Assembly (NCBI GenBank): GCA_038502055.1
Contig: JAXRKN010000044.1
Coordinates: forward strand, 10,809,501-10,873,500
DNA length: 64,000 nt
Reading direction: 5' to 3'
From: Tanytarsus gracilentus
Lineage: Eukaryota > Arthropoda > Insecta > Diptera > Chironomidae
The notes under the pieces are model-generated. The model ran no database searches, had not been told where the DNA came from, and was given only the letters and a program-made list of their open reading frames with translations. The position numbers and the translations under genes were made by a program. Each line of letters opens with the position of its first letter. Position 1 is the first letter of the stretch. Shown in pieces: positions 25,307 to 35,747 of the stretch.

Positions 25307-26856
25307 TTAAGTGTTGTGCATTCTAATGCAGGGATAAGTTAATGCTTGAGCCAAATCACTGATAATGCTTCGATTGACACTCTCAAGCAATTCCACATCG
25401 AGAGATCGAGGATTTTTGCAGTGCTTCGAGATCAAACCCCAATTTTCTTTTAGTTGATTCATCATTTCTTCTGGCGATGTTATTTCGACTGTCCGTTCCA
25501 ATTTGTAAGAATCAATAATAGCTTTGACGACATCATTATCAAGCCCACTTTCGAGCATACGAAAATTTATCTTATTGAGACAGTAGTAACATTCGCATTT
25601 AAAACCACGCATTTCAATTAGATATTGTTGTCGTTTCTCAAACTTAATTGTCACATTCTTCATGATTTTCTCGTCATGCCTAGGAAAGTAAATTATAAGA
25701 TGGGAAATGTTTCAAAAAAGTTAAAATCTTACAGGTAGCTGTAAAACAATTGTTCTCCCGCTTTGATGATCTTAGTGACATAAAGAATTGAGCGATTGTT
25801 AATGATGACATTATCGACATTACTATAGCACGCGTGATTGATGAGTGGAAAAAAAGCAAAAACCATATCGCCGGCATTCATTGAATATCTGTATCCTTTC
25901 TTTGCGTACTCAACAATGCGATTTTTATAGCTGTTAGCGAGGATCTTTTGGCGTACATTGAAAAAGTCTTCAGTGCTTGAAAAATCTTCAATCGTAGCAT
26001 TGGATGTCTCTAAATTATCAGGCAATTTCTTTGCCCATGTCACGACGCATTTCATTTGATTCTTCTTGTAGTCAGGATCCTTCTTATTGCTGAAGTCAAA
26101 ATCAAAAATCGTGCTGTCAGTATCATAATCCAAAAATTGAGTAACTAAACTGTCACCACCGACTTTTGTCATGTCAAAGGTCTCATTGGGAGAGTTTACG
26201 AAAGAATTTTGACAATCTTGGCTGCAAAACATGAAAGAAGCTGAATCCTTACAAGGCATCAAACTCATAAAATTGCAGTTTAAGCACTGAGAACATCTCA
26301 CATAGCGCTCATTTTCGTCATTTTTTATCATTACTGGTTCTTCAATGCAAAGCATGTCTCCTGGATTTAGGTCACTCGTTGTAAAGATTCCCTGGCCATA
26401 TTTCTGATCTTTTCGCAGCTCTAAGCAGTCAACAATATTCGGAGTTTTGGGATCCAATCTATATGATGGTTGAAAGAAGAGTGTTTTTTTGCTGGGCTGA
26501 ATAACTTCTGGGATGTTGGCCATACATTCGTCAACGCGTTTTGTTAACTTGTGGATCTTTGTAAGCGGATATTTGTGATGCTTTGCAGCTCTGATGTTAT
26601 CCACACACAACTCATAAAGCTTCAATTCTAAGTAAACTGCACTGCGATTAGAGTATCCGTAAGCCAGATTTTGATCAGATATCGCGAAGCTTAGTGACTG
26701 TAATTGTATTTACATTTTAAAATAAATTGCAGTTTTCAAACTTGATTAAATTACCATGTTGTAGTATTTTAAAGCATCAAAGTAATTTTTCTGCTGAAAT
26801 TCCTGATTGCCTAAGTCCCTAAGCACTCGAGAATATCCTTCAGACTTAATGGGCAT
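25307..26856 (-). CDS. SMYD4-like protein with TPR, MYND-type zinc finger and SET domain
   Basis: SMYD proteins are protein-lysine methyltransferases using S-adenosylmethionine. Three exons, 26755-26856, 25733-26697 and 25307-25679, join in phase and give 479 residues. The N-terminal 90 residues are helical and TPR-like (FQQKNYFDALKYYNM, YGYSNRSAVYLELKLYELC), the arrangement seen in SMYD4. The SET domain begins about residue 130 (YGQGIFTTSDLNPGD). It is interrupted by a MYND-like cysteine cluster (RCSQC, then FCSQDC) that lacks the usual last His/Cys pair. It resumes with INHACYSNVDNV (canonical NHSCxPN, here with Ser for Pro) and GEQLFYSYL, followed by the post-SET CxCxxC as CECYYC. SMYD4 proteins are usually longer, so the C-terminal helical domain is short. 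The stop lies 35 bp before an AATAAA. The 5' end is only 163 bp from the Sf3b4 stop on the same strand. Which insect Smyd paralogue it is was not resolved. Confidence 0.88.
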
Positions 26857-27019
26857 TGTTTAAAATTAAGCGAAAATATTTTTTAATTTTGCTGAAAAAA
26901 ATGTCACTTTGTTTACTCTTTTTTTTTGAAATAATTTCGACCGTTAAAATCTTGGATTGAAACAAATTTAGACTCGCAAAAAATAGAGTTTGAAAAGTTT
27001 TTATTGAATGCATTTGAGA

Positions 27020-27978
27020 TTAAAAATAAACTTGAGGTGGTGGAGGTGGAGGAAATGCTGTGGGTAAGGGAGGAGCTGGCATCGGAGGAGGAGGAATTGG
27101 CGGTGCAAATTGGCCATGTGGCATTGGAAATGACATGGGATTTTGATTCATTGGTGGCATAATCATTGGAGGTGGCATGATAGGCGGTTGATGTTGTGGC
27201 ATCATTGGAATTGGAGCGTCAGCAAAGAGTTGATGAGGTCGATCAGCATGCGATAATGGATTTTGAGCTGCCAATAGACGCTCAGCAGCCGAACCGTGTC
27301 TCTCTCCCTTCGAATCCTTTTTAAATGCATACGAAACAGATATAGGTCTATTGCAAAGATACTGTCCGTTCATCGCGTCCATAGCTGCGTCTGATGCCTC
27401 AAAACTCGCAAAATTAATGAAAGCGAAACCTTTTGAATTTCCAGTTTCGGGATCGCGCATAATTTTTGGTGTCTGAAGAATGACTCCGAATGCTGAGAAT
27501 GTATCATAGAGAAGTTTCTCATCGACCTCAGGATCAAGATTTCCAATAAAGATGTTTGCACCCACGTCCAGATTCTTTTGATGAGCTGAGGCTTTATTAA
27601 CTCTAATTGGCTTTCCATAGAGCTTGATCATGTTCATAATTTTAATTGCATAGTCAGCATCCTCTTCGCCAAGAAATTCAACAAACCCGTAGCCTTGATG
27701 TAGCTGAGTTACTCGATCTTTCGGCATGTGAACATTAACTGCAAGTTTTTAAACGATTAAAATTTCAACAAATTATAACACAATTATGCTTACCGACTGG
27801 ACCGGCTTGAACGAAAAGCTCCCAGAGAAGAGTTTCAGAGACTTTTTCATCGAGTCCGCCAACATAAATTGTGGCATCTATAATTAATGTTAGTTTTGTT
27901 TTAAAAAAGAGTTTATTATGAATTTACTACAAGTTAATACTTACCCTGATTTCTTTCGGCAATCGGTCCACTGGCCAT
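27020..27978 (-). CDS. Sf3b4: Splicing factor 3B subunit 4 (SF3b49/SAP49)
   Basis: SF3B4 is a U2 snRNP SF3b subunit that contacts pre-mRNA upstream of the branch point. Three exons, 27945-27978, 27794-27877 and 27020-27738, join in phase to 278 residues. The start MASGPIAERNQDATIYVGG is typical of the family. RRM1 (about 12-90) has RNP2 IYVGGL and RNP1 QGYGFVEF; RRM2 (about 100-178) has RNP2 IFIGNL and RNP1 KGFAFINF. The motif YAFKKDSKGERHGSAAERLLAAQNP follows in the family position (shown here in part: YAFKKDSKGERHG). The C-terminus is a Pro/Met-rich tail ending in a poly-proline run and QVYF, shorter than in human (424 residues). A TTTATT at 27000-27005 is an AATAAA on this strand. It is head-to-head with PSI. 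Confidence 0.97.
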
Positions 27979-28249
27979 TTTAACTACAATTTCTCACGGA
28001 ACAAGGTTTAATTATTTTTTAAAAAATTTGTAAACAAATCAAAACAAATTTTTCATCAAAATCGCTCATTTCCGAAAGGGCAAAAAACAGACCGCATTTG
28101 TGTTTTCACCACAGTGATCTTTCCCTCGTTTCTCACATTTTTCGTTCAGTCTGCAGAAAAACTGAGTAGTTTGATGAACCTTAAGAGAGAGAATTTTAAT
28201 TAATTTTTTGTTCTTTCGTTGAAAATTTATCAGTTAAAAGATTTTACAA
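27979..28249. promoter_or_regulatory. Shared divergent promoter region of Sf3b4 and PSI
   Basis: Only 271 bp separate the two start codons on opposite strands, so both promoters and both 5' leaders must fit here unless a further upstream leader exon exists. No TATA box is obvious. A TTCAGTCT at 28145-28152 fits the arthropod initiator TCAGT in the direction of PSI, about 100 bp before its ATG. Shared regulation is inference from spacing. Confidence 0.65.
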
Positions 28250-30769
28250 ATGAGTGATTATTCTTCATATAATAACGTGTCCAGTGCATTGAAAAAAGCA
28301 AGAGAAGTAAGTCTATTTAACATTTTTTCACACGCCCGAAAAAAAATCGATAAAATTTTCAGGCGGAAAATTTAAAACCTAAAATTGAGCTCTAAAGATA
28401 GTAAATTGATATCTAAAAAGCACCCAACTATGCTCGTATACAAATAATCCACAAAATAAATACAACTCTTTGTCCTCTTAAGCATATTCATCAGATGTTT
28501 AAAGCCTTTTTAAAAAATTTCATTATCCGCCATTTTTCTTTTTACTATGCAAAAAAGAAGAAGAAGAAGAAAAGATCCAGAGACTAATTTCTTTTTTTAT
28601 ATATTTAGGTCGCAGCCAAACTTCAACTCGCAGCACCAAATAAGCGTTCACAAGAGGATTTTGACGATCACGAACCACATTCGAAAAGACCACACTCAAT
28701 GTCTCCAGCTCATCTTCAAGTGAGTCATCTATAATTTATTTATAAAACTAAACAGTTCTTTAAAATCTCATCTCTTTATAGCAAGCTCAACACGCTGCCG
28801 CACAAGTGGCAGCAAGATTGGGACAACAACAAAACAGTTATCAGCAGCAACAGCAACATGTCGTGCCAAATCCGGACGCCGTAGAGAAAGCAAAACAATT
28901 GATTAGCAAATTCATTCCACAAGGACCCGGCAGCAATGGACAAAGCGGTGCTCTTGGGGGTGGCAATAATGGCGGAAACGGTGGTCAATCGAGACCCGGT
29001 TTGGGTGCAAGCAGCAGCAATTTTGTAGAAATTATGGTTCCAGGATCAAAAGTTGGGCTTATTATTGGAAAGGGAGGCGAAACAATAAAACAGTTACAAG
29101 AGCGAACGGGCGCAAAGATGGTCGTTATTCAGGATGGTCCCACACAAGAGATGGAAAAGCCATTGCGCATTTCGGGCGATCCACAAAAAGTTGAGCATGC
29201 TAAACAGCTTGTGTATGAGCTCATTGAAGATAAGGGTAATCAAGGTGGACAAGGTGGCGGACAGTCACAAGGAGGACCTCGTGGAGGGGGCGGCGGTTTT
29301 AATAATCGCAATCAAGATCATGGAGGTGGTAGCTATGGAAGTGGCGATCAAATCGAAGTCTTCGTGCCGAAAGTTGCTGTTGGAGTGGTCATTGGAAAGG
29401 GTGGCGATATGATTAAAAAGATTCAAGCCGAAACTGGCTGCCGTCTTCAATTTCTCCAGACAAAGACCGAGGGACCAGGCGATAGACGATGTATCCTGCA
29501 AGGAACTAAACAGCAAGTCGATGACGGACGCAGAATGATTGAAGATCTTATTGACAGCGTTATAAGACGAAATGGCGGCGAGGGAAATTCTCGCGGAAAT
29601 GACAATTGGAATAATAGCAGTGGCGGTAGTTCAAACTATCAGCAACATCAACAGTCTCAGCAATCTCACGGAGGTGCTGCAAGCGGCGGCGTTCAAGTTG
29701 TCCAGCATCAGTATCAATTTATAGTTCCAGCGAGCAAGTGTGGAATCATTATTGGACGCGGTGGCGATACCATCAAGCAAATTAACCAGCAGAGTGGAGC
29801 ACACTGCGAAATGGATCGTAAAGCATCGCAAAATCAGACAAATGAAAAAACTTTCACGATCAAGGGCGAGCAACATCAGGTGGATGAAGCGAAACGATTG
29901 ATTCAGGACAAAATAAACATGGACGTCGATCTTCAGCACATTGGAACGTCAACTGTCACGCAATCACCAAATGGATTTGGTCAAAGTAGCGGGGGTGGCG
30001 GTGGTGCGTACGGAAGTTGGGGAAATTCAGGAGGTGAAAGTTTTGGGCAAGGTGGTGGCGGCTGGGATCAAGGAGGAAATCCACCACAAATGCCTACAGC
30101 TACAGCTGGTCAACCAGATTACTCATTACAATGGATCGAGTATTATCGATCGATGGGTAAGCTCATAATTAAAAAAAGATTTAAATTCGTAATTAAAATT
30201 TAATCATTTCTTAGGTATGCATGCACAAGCGAATGCGATTGAAGCTCAAATTAAGACACGCGGAACTAGCAACGCTCCGACGTCAGCTCCAGGAGCAATG
30301 ATGCCAGGTAATTAGCGAAAAAAAGCCCCTATGGCACACAGAAATTTCATTTCATTTCAAAAAATTAGGTCAAAATGTTCCTCAACAACCGCAGTCGCAG
30401 CCGAGTGGTCAAGATTCGACGAAGGACTATAGTCAAGAATGGGCCGCTTATTATCGTCAAATTGGTCGTGTTGATGAAGCCGAAGCTATTGAGAGACAGA
30501 TCAAAGTGACTGTAAGAAATCAATAAATCTTAATCGAATACGTTTGATATTAATGAACTCACTTTTAGGACCGAAATCCAAGCAGCAGCCAAGGTGGAGC
30601 ACCTCCTGCTCCAGGCGGAAACGGCGGTTACCCAGGCAGTGCTGGTGGAAATTATCCTCCTCAACAGCAGCAACAACAACAACAACAATATCCGCAACAA
30701 TACGGACAATATGGAAACTACAACTACCAACAGTACGGACAAAATAACTCAAACGATAAAAATTGGTGA
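28250..30769 (+). CDS. Psi: PSI (P-element somatic inhibitor), FUBP/KSRP-family KH-domain splicing regulator
   Basis: PSI binds pre-mRNA through KH domains and recruits U1 snRNP through C-terminal tyrosine-rich repeats. Six exons, 28250-28306, 28609-28719, 28782-30156, 30215-30307, 30369-30511 and 30569-30769, give 659 residues. The N-terminus has KKAREVAAKLQLAAPNKR and a basic KRP patch. Three KH domains are plain, each with its GxxG loop: VGLIIGKGGETIK, VGVVIGKGGDMIK and CGIIIGRGGDTIK, separated by Gly/Asn/Gln-rich linkers. Two A-B repeats follow, YSLQWIEYYRSMG and YSQEWAAYYRQIG, each continuing with an AxAIExQIK helix; these repeats separate PSI and FUBPs from other KH proteins. The tail is Gln/Tyr/Gly-rich. 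Drosophila PSI and FUBPs have four KH domains, so one may be absent or too diverged to see. The stop TGA overlaps a GTGAGT-like donor (30766-30771), leaving room for an alternative 3' exon. Confidence 0.95.
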
Positions 30770-33147
30770 GTTAAAGTCAGCCTCTTTTGAAATCACACCC
30801 TCTCTTTCTTACGTTGTAGTTTCTAAGTTAAAAGATTATTATTTTTCTTTTAAAAAAATTACTGAAACCGCTAAGAAGGAAAAAAATTGTTTAGAAACTT
30901 TTCACACGCAAAATTTTTATGGAAATTTTAAATTAAATATTTATTGGAAAGTTTCACACGCTAAGTTCACTTTTGTCACAGAAAATTTAATAAACACCTT
31001 CATTGATTTTGTCGTCTAAATTTACACATTATTATTTTCTTACACATTGTACATTTTATGAATTTATTATTGAATTATCTTTAGCAATTTTTTTTTAAAC
31101 TTTATGTTTATTACATATTCGCATATATATTTCTTTTAACTAAAATGTCGTCAACACTATGTTCTATATTCTTGCAGAAAATGAGATTTATGAAATATTT
31201 GATGAATATTATCTTGAATTGTATATGTGTGTGTGTTCTTCCTTAATCCTCACATAAGATAAATTAATATACACTTTGATAATACTTCCGAATATATTAA
31301 ATATCCGAGAGTGAGATCATTAAATCGTCATTCTCTCGATCCATCATCATGAAATAAATCGTTTTCGCCCAAATATATTATCGTGCGAGTAGTGAATAAG
31401 GAATCATCATCTGTCTGGTAAATTTAACTCTTCTTCAACGGCAAGAAAAATGTGTTTGGTTGAGTATAATCTTCAAATATGAAATTAGCAGGGGGGCGAG
31501 AGAATAATTTATAAATTGTTTAGGTACATAAAGTATATAAAATTTATGTACTTTATACACCTAAGCGATACAAAAATTTATATCCTTCTCTTTCGCCCCT
31601 TGGAAATTAGGATAAAAAATAAATAATCTTAGAAATGTAATTTGACTCTTAGATATGTTAAGTCGCTCTTTTTTTCACGCGTATCCTCACAATTAATTTA
31701 CACTTTTTGTGGTGACGATAAATTTTAACTAGCTATAAAAAAAAGGAAAAATTATTATTGACTGAAAAACAACTATATTTCTGTAGCAGGTTTTTAACAC
31801 CCGAGGATGAAGTGCTCTTGAAACTAAAACAAAAAAATATTTAGAAAATCTCCTCGATGGATATATTTTTGTCGATCTGTGTGAGTTCACTTTATTTTTG
31901 AGAGGGTATCGTGCGTAAATTATGAAACACGAAAATAGTACTCACAAAAACAAAAAACTATTAAAAATTGAACTAAAAAATAAAGAAAATTGTAAATTTT
32001 TGGGTTACGTAATTTACAAACGAAACCCACCCAAAAAAATGATGATCAAAGTTCATTGAATTATATTTAAAACTGTATCTTATATGCCTGTATCAATTTT
32101 TATGATCCATTTAAAAAAAGGGTAAGATGATAGTAAATGATTCATTTTATATTGATGCTCATTGCGAGATTTTCTCTATCATTCAAATAATATGCGGAAT
32201 ATTTTTTTCATATTGAAAAATTGAAATTTTATTATTTTACATTTTCTTTGATGACCGACTTATTTCCAGCACATATGTGAAAAAAAGATTTATGTTTCAA
32301 TGAACTGGGATGATCTTCCTGCGCGAGAAAAAAATGATATGAAATAGATAATTGAGAAAGAAAGAAAAAGGTACTTGAAAGCTTACACATAGGAAAATGT
32401 CATAATAAATCCTTTAATGTCTCTTTATAAAATATATATGTAGAAACTATTTTGTCCTTTTTGCGAAATCATGATATGCATTTTTCTTCTAAACACACAT
32501 GAATTAACCTTTGAAATATCTAGTTTGTAAGGAAATTTTTATCTTAAAAAAATATTAATGCTTATATAAAAAAAATATATAAATGATATGATTGCAGCAT
32601 AACAATTCATTATATAACAAAAAAAAATTTGATTCACTTAATATTGTTAAGAATTGTCAAAAAATCCCTCTTAGAGAAAATTCATTTAATCATAAACTTC
32701 TCTTCAAACCTAAATGTTTTTCAATGAAAATTATTTTATAGGCAAATGGTAAGTATTCACCGCGACTTTCTTTAGAAAGAGAGGACAGGTAGGTATGGGT
32801 AAGTATAAATTGCCTTACAGATTGACTGAAAATTAAATATTGAATTGAAATATTTCTGCTGAATTTTTAACACAAAACTTTTTATTCTACAAAAACATTC
32901 TTGTACATTGCGCATATATTTCTTAATCTTAAGATTTATACTGAATTTTATATATTTATTTCTATATCATATATAACTGATTATTTCATAAAATTGTCTC
33001 TTGATGTAACTCCATAAATATGAAAATTTTATTTCTGTTGCACTACTTTTTTGATCAAAATATTTTTCAATTAACTGCCTTTATTTTAAAAATTCACAGA
33101 AATTTTCACAGGTGAGTACACAAAAAGAAAATATGCTTAGCTTAGTC
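30770..33147. other. 3' flank of PSI, probably mostly 3' UTR, then intergenic
   Basis: No coding potential is seen on either strand. The stretch is very AT-rich. AATAAA-type signals occur near 31352-31360 and 31618-31625, so a PSI transcript with a 3' UTR of 0.6-0.9 kb would be plausible. A palindromic AAAGTATATAAAATTTATGTACTTT-like segment near 31529-31556 could form a hairpin. The rest holds nothing recognisable. Confidence 0.5.
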
Positions 33148-33735
33148 CTAAGTGTGTAATTGATTTTTGAGAAAAAAAAGTGACAATAAAGAAAGTTCAA
33201 AAGTCAAAAAATAAATTTGAAGAGTTTCAAATCTCTCCACGTGTGCAATTATCGCACATTTCACCGCAAGGCTCAATTTCGTCACCGAAAAATTCTGCGA
33301 TATATAATTTTTCGTTTCAAAATAATCTCGAATTCCTCCAATCGGTGCTGCATTAAAAAAATTATTTTTATAAATTCTTGCATATGATTTTTCAGCATCC
33401 ACTCTTCTCGATGTGTAAATTTTTTTGGTAAAATCAACCGCTTTGTCATCTGACTCCAAAAAATCCTCGATGACTGATTTGAATTTTGGACGTTGCTCAT
33501 TTGTCATCAATAAAATGCTTGGAGCTATGACCAAAATTATTCTGTCTCGCTGCAATGAGCTAGACAGCTGATAACATAAATTTTGTCCCCTCTGCGTTGC
33601 CATTGATATCGAAATATTTTTCTCGCCACTTAAATCTAATTTCGCGGCTTTTTCTTGGTCTTCACTTTCAAAATTATCAAAATCAAAAGTTTCTTTCGGT
33701 GCATCGCGGATTTCTCGATCGCTAAATTCTGACAT
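33148..33735 (-). pseudogene. RecQ-helicase-derived ORF (relic or repurposed fragment), 195 codons
   Basis: The single open frame begins MSEFSDREIRDAP. Residues about 26-81 follow the RecQ N-terminal order: QEKAAKLDLSGEKN (position of the Q-motif-to-motif-I spacer), then MATQRGQNLCYQL, where RecQ proteins have MxTGxGKSLCYQL, then VIAPSILLMTNEQ for motif Ia (PLIALMxDQ). The first Walker-A glycine, the catalytic lysine and the serine are replaced by Q48, Q51 and N52, so ATP hydrolysis is not expected. Motifs II-VI are missing. Near the 3' end another frame (about 33227-33308) encodes IAEFFGDEIEPCGEMCDNC, closely like the RecQ5/RecQ1 zinc-binding end (FGD...C..xCDxC); a frameshift in an A-rich run separates the two. 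Decay with an internal deletion is the simplest reading. An unusual live protein is possible but less likely. Confidence 0.7.
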
Positions 33736-34757
33736 TTTTAATTTCAGGAATATCTAAATAAATTTTTATATTCAACGAAAATCTTAAATAATTTTTGTCT
33801 GAATTTCGAAATTTTTGTGAATTTTTTTTTAATCTTATGATCAGTTTCGCAACAATATAAAATATGAATGAAGTTCATTCAATGAACGCAAAAAAGTGTT
33901 GCTAATCAGCAACTTCTGATAACGGCTTTTACGATGCAATCGATTTATTGATTAAAATTAAATTTAATTGTGTAATTTATAAATCCGGATTAAGTTAACC
34001 TTAAGCCTGCAATTAATTTTATGTATTGATTTAGGATTGACTCGGGTTATGGCTCTAGTTTTTAAAAAGTATTTAGTTTTGAGGTACGAGCCTCCAATGA
34101 CCGTCCGTGGGTGCAAAAATGTCCCTTTTCATACAAATTTTCTCTTATATGGCTTCATGTATATCGCTGAACTCGTGATTGGACCAGGAATCGGTTGACA
34201 TTAATGATTTTTGAGGAACGTCCATAATGATTGTCCAAGAGTGCCACTAATGCCCTTTGTGACGGAGTAGGGTACTAATCTAAGACAGCGGAGCTATTGG
34301 AAACGCCGTTTGCAGACCCATCTTGTATTTAAATTGAATACAGGTTTAAATATTTTTAAAATAAAAATCAATTAACTTTATATGAACTTCATACAATCTT
34401 GGCCGATTTTTGTATAGAACACAACATTTCTATTGCGTGAAAAGACTACGTAATTTAATTTCTAACTCGAGTCCCCTTCACAATTTTATCTAATCAGCTT
34501 TTTTTTGTCGAAAGCTTGAGATAATTTTTTTATGAATCATTCAGTGAAACAAACTCAAAATGGTTAAATGTACTTTTAAAATTCTTTCCGAGGATCTTAC
34601 TTATAAATCTCAAAGATAAGAAACAGTGGGGAAAAAAAGAAAATGTTTTTTTTTGTAAAATGTAAAATTGGCTGAAATGTTGAGGTTGGATGGGTTATTT
34701 TTTTTTTTTTAATCTTAAATAATAATTCTTCAGTTTTTTTTTTGTGAAAATTTTTAT
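33736..34757. other. Intergenic region with a repeat-element copy
   Basis: Apart from the dispersed element copy at about 34060-34330, no gene or RNA is recognised. The remainder is AT-rich with poly-T runs near 34640-34745. Confidence 0.5.
34060..34330 (-). mobile_element. Short copy of repeat element A, reverse orientation, with one 120-bp unit
   Basis: Read on the minus strand it starts ACAAGATGGGTCTGCAAACG (34330 downward), passes through the same left-end block as 6664-6726 (AGCTCCGCTGTCTTAGATTA), then one 120-bp unit, then ATAAGAGAAAATTTGTATGA and CTCAAAACTAAATACTT as in the 7.2-7.3 kb region. It ends near AACCCGAGTCAATCC, lacking the last 250 bp or so of the intronic copy. Element copies therefore differ in unit number (one versus four) as well as in length. 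Confidence 0.75.
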
Positions 34758-35168
34758 TCAAAATTTTTTTTCTTTGTCGTCTTCGTTGTCCTCGCCTTCC
34801 CCTTCCTCCCTCGCTTGTCCTCCCGCCTCCTTTATCTGGGAATTCATATGTGCGCCTGTCGTAATATTGGTTGTAAAACGATGATGATTCGAATGTTTTT
34901 TGAATATTTTTCTCTGACGTCGATTTTTTCCATGAATTTTTGGTGTTGATATTTTTGAGTTTAACAATTTCCTCAAACTTTGACGAGTTTTTGGGCGATT
35001 TTTTAGTTTAATTATTTTTAGTGCAACTATGGCTAACTCGAATGCACTCATGTTAATTTTTACCGACTCCGAAGTAATTTTTAAATCTTTTTCACTCATT
35101 TTGACCTTAACATTTAACGGAGCTGAGAACCAAGTGAAGGGCTGTTCACCATTCGTGTCGAGATCTAA
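34758..35168 (-). CDS. Unrecognised lysine-rich ORF, possible orphan gene or exon
   Basis: From an ATG at 35099 the frame gives 113 residues. It also stays open upstream to an acceptor-like poly-pyrimidine TTTAG just above 35168, adding a stretch with EQPFTWFSAPLNVKV. The middle is rich in Lys/Ile/Leu (FELAIVALKIIKLKNRPK), then basic with HGKNRRQRKIFKKHSNHH, and the end is acidic (EEGEGEDNEDDKEKKF). The basic-then-acidic pattern resembles nucleolar or chromatin proteins but no family is recognised. It lies on the same strand as, and 1 kb upstream of, the RecQ relic. It could be a lineage-specific gene, part of the same decayed locus, or chance. Confidence 0.35.
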   Translation of the reverse strand, partial: LDLDTNGEQPFTWFSAPLNVKVKMSEKDLKITSESVKINMSAFELAIVALKIIKLKNRPKTRQSLRKLLNSKISTPKIHGKNRRQRKIFKKHSNHHRFTTNITTGAHMNSQIKEAGGQAREEGEGEDNEDDKEKKF

Positions 35169-35669
35169 AAAAAAATTTAAATTAAATTTACATTTTTTCG
35201 TTTATCGGACATTCCTTAATTTTTTCCGCTCTTTTCTCAATGATGTCTAAATTATTTCAACTCACTTGTTTTATTTTTCACGTCTCATAAAATTTTTTGC
35301 CCATCATAAAACTATGTGCATAAAAGTATATTCATTCACTTTTGATCATTTAATCTTTAATTGTGTAATTTATAATCCACTTCAGTTTAAGCCAGCGATT
35401 AAAAAATCTCTTAATCCTAAGATTTAATTCAAATTAATTTTTGGTTTTTAAAAATTTCCAGGACTTTTTTGACAAAAAAAAATTAATTTCATGACATAAT
35501 TTTTAAACCATGTGCTTTCAAATATTGCAGTGCGCATGCCCCTTAATACTAGCATAATAAACTTTTTCTCCAAACCGAGCATTTCTCTTACATTAACTTC
35601 ATTTTACTCTCCCAAACAGCTCTCTCGAAAAAGTTGATTCGTCACTCACTTCTCTGAGTTTTTAGCACG

Positions 35670-35677
35670 TATATAAA
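35670..35677 (+). promoter_or_regulatory. TATA box of the PTPS gene
   Basis: TATATAAA lies 71 bp before the predicted ATG at 35748. Transcription would start about 30 bp downstream, near 35700, leaving a leader of roughly 45-50 bases. No other gene start in the window shows so clear a TATA box. Confidence 0.6.
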
Positions 35678-35747
35678 CGGCAAACAAGTATTGCGAGTGA
35701 TTTGTAATTTGCCTGAAGCAGACATAATCTCATAGTAAATATTAAAA

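Noticed and set aside
30594..31019. 141-codon plus-strand ORF overlapping the PSI end
   Set aside because: It is an off-frame shadow of the Gln/Tyr-rich PSI last exon running into AT-rich 3' UTR.
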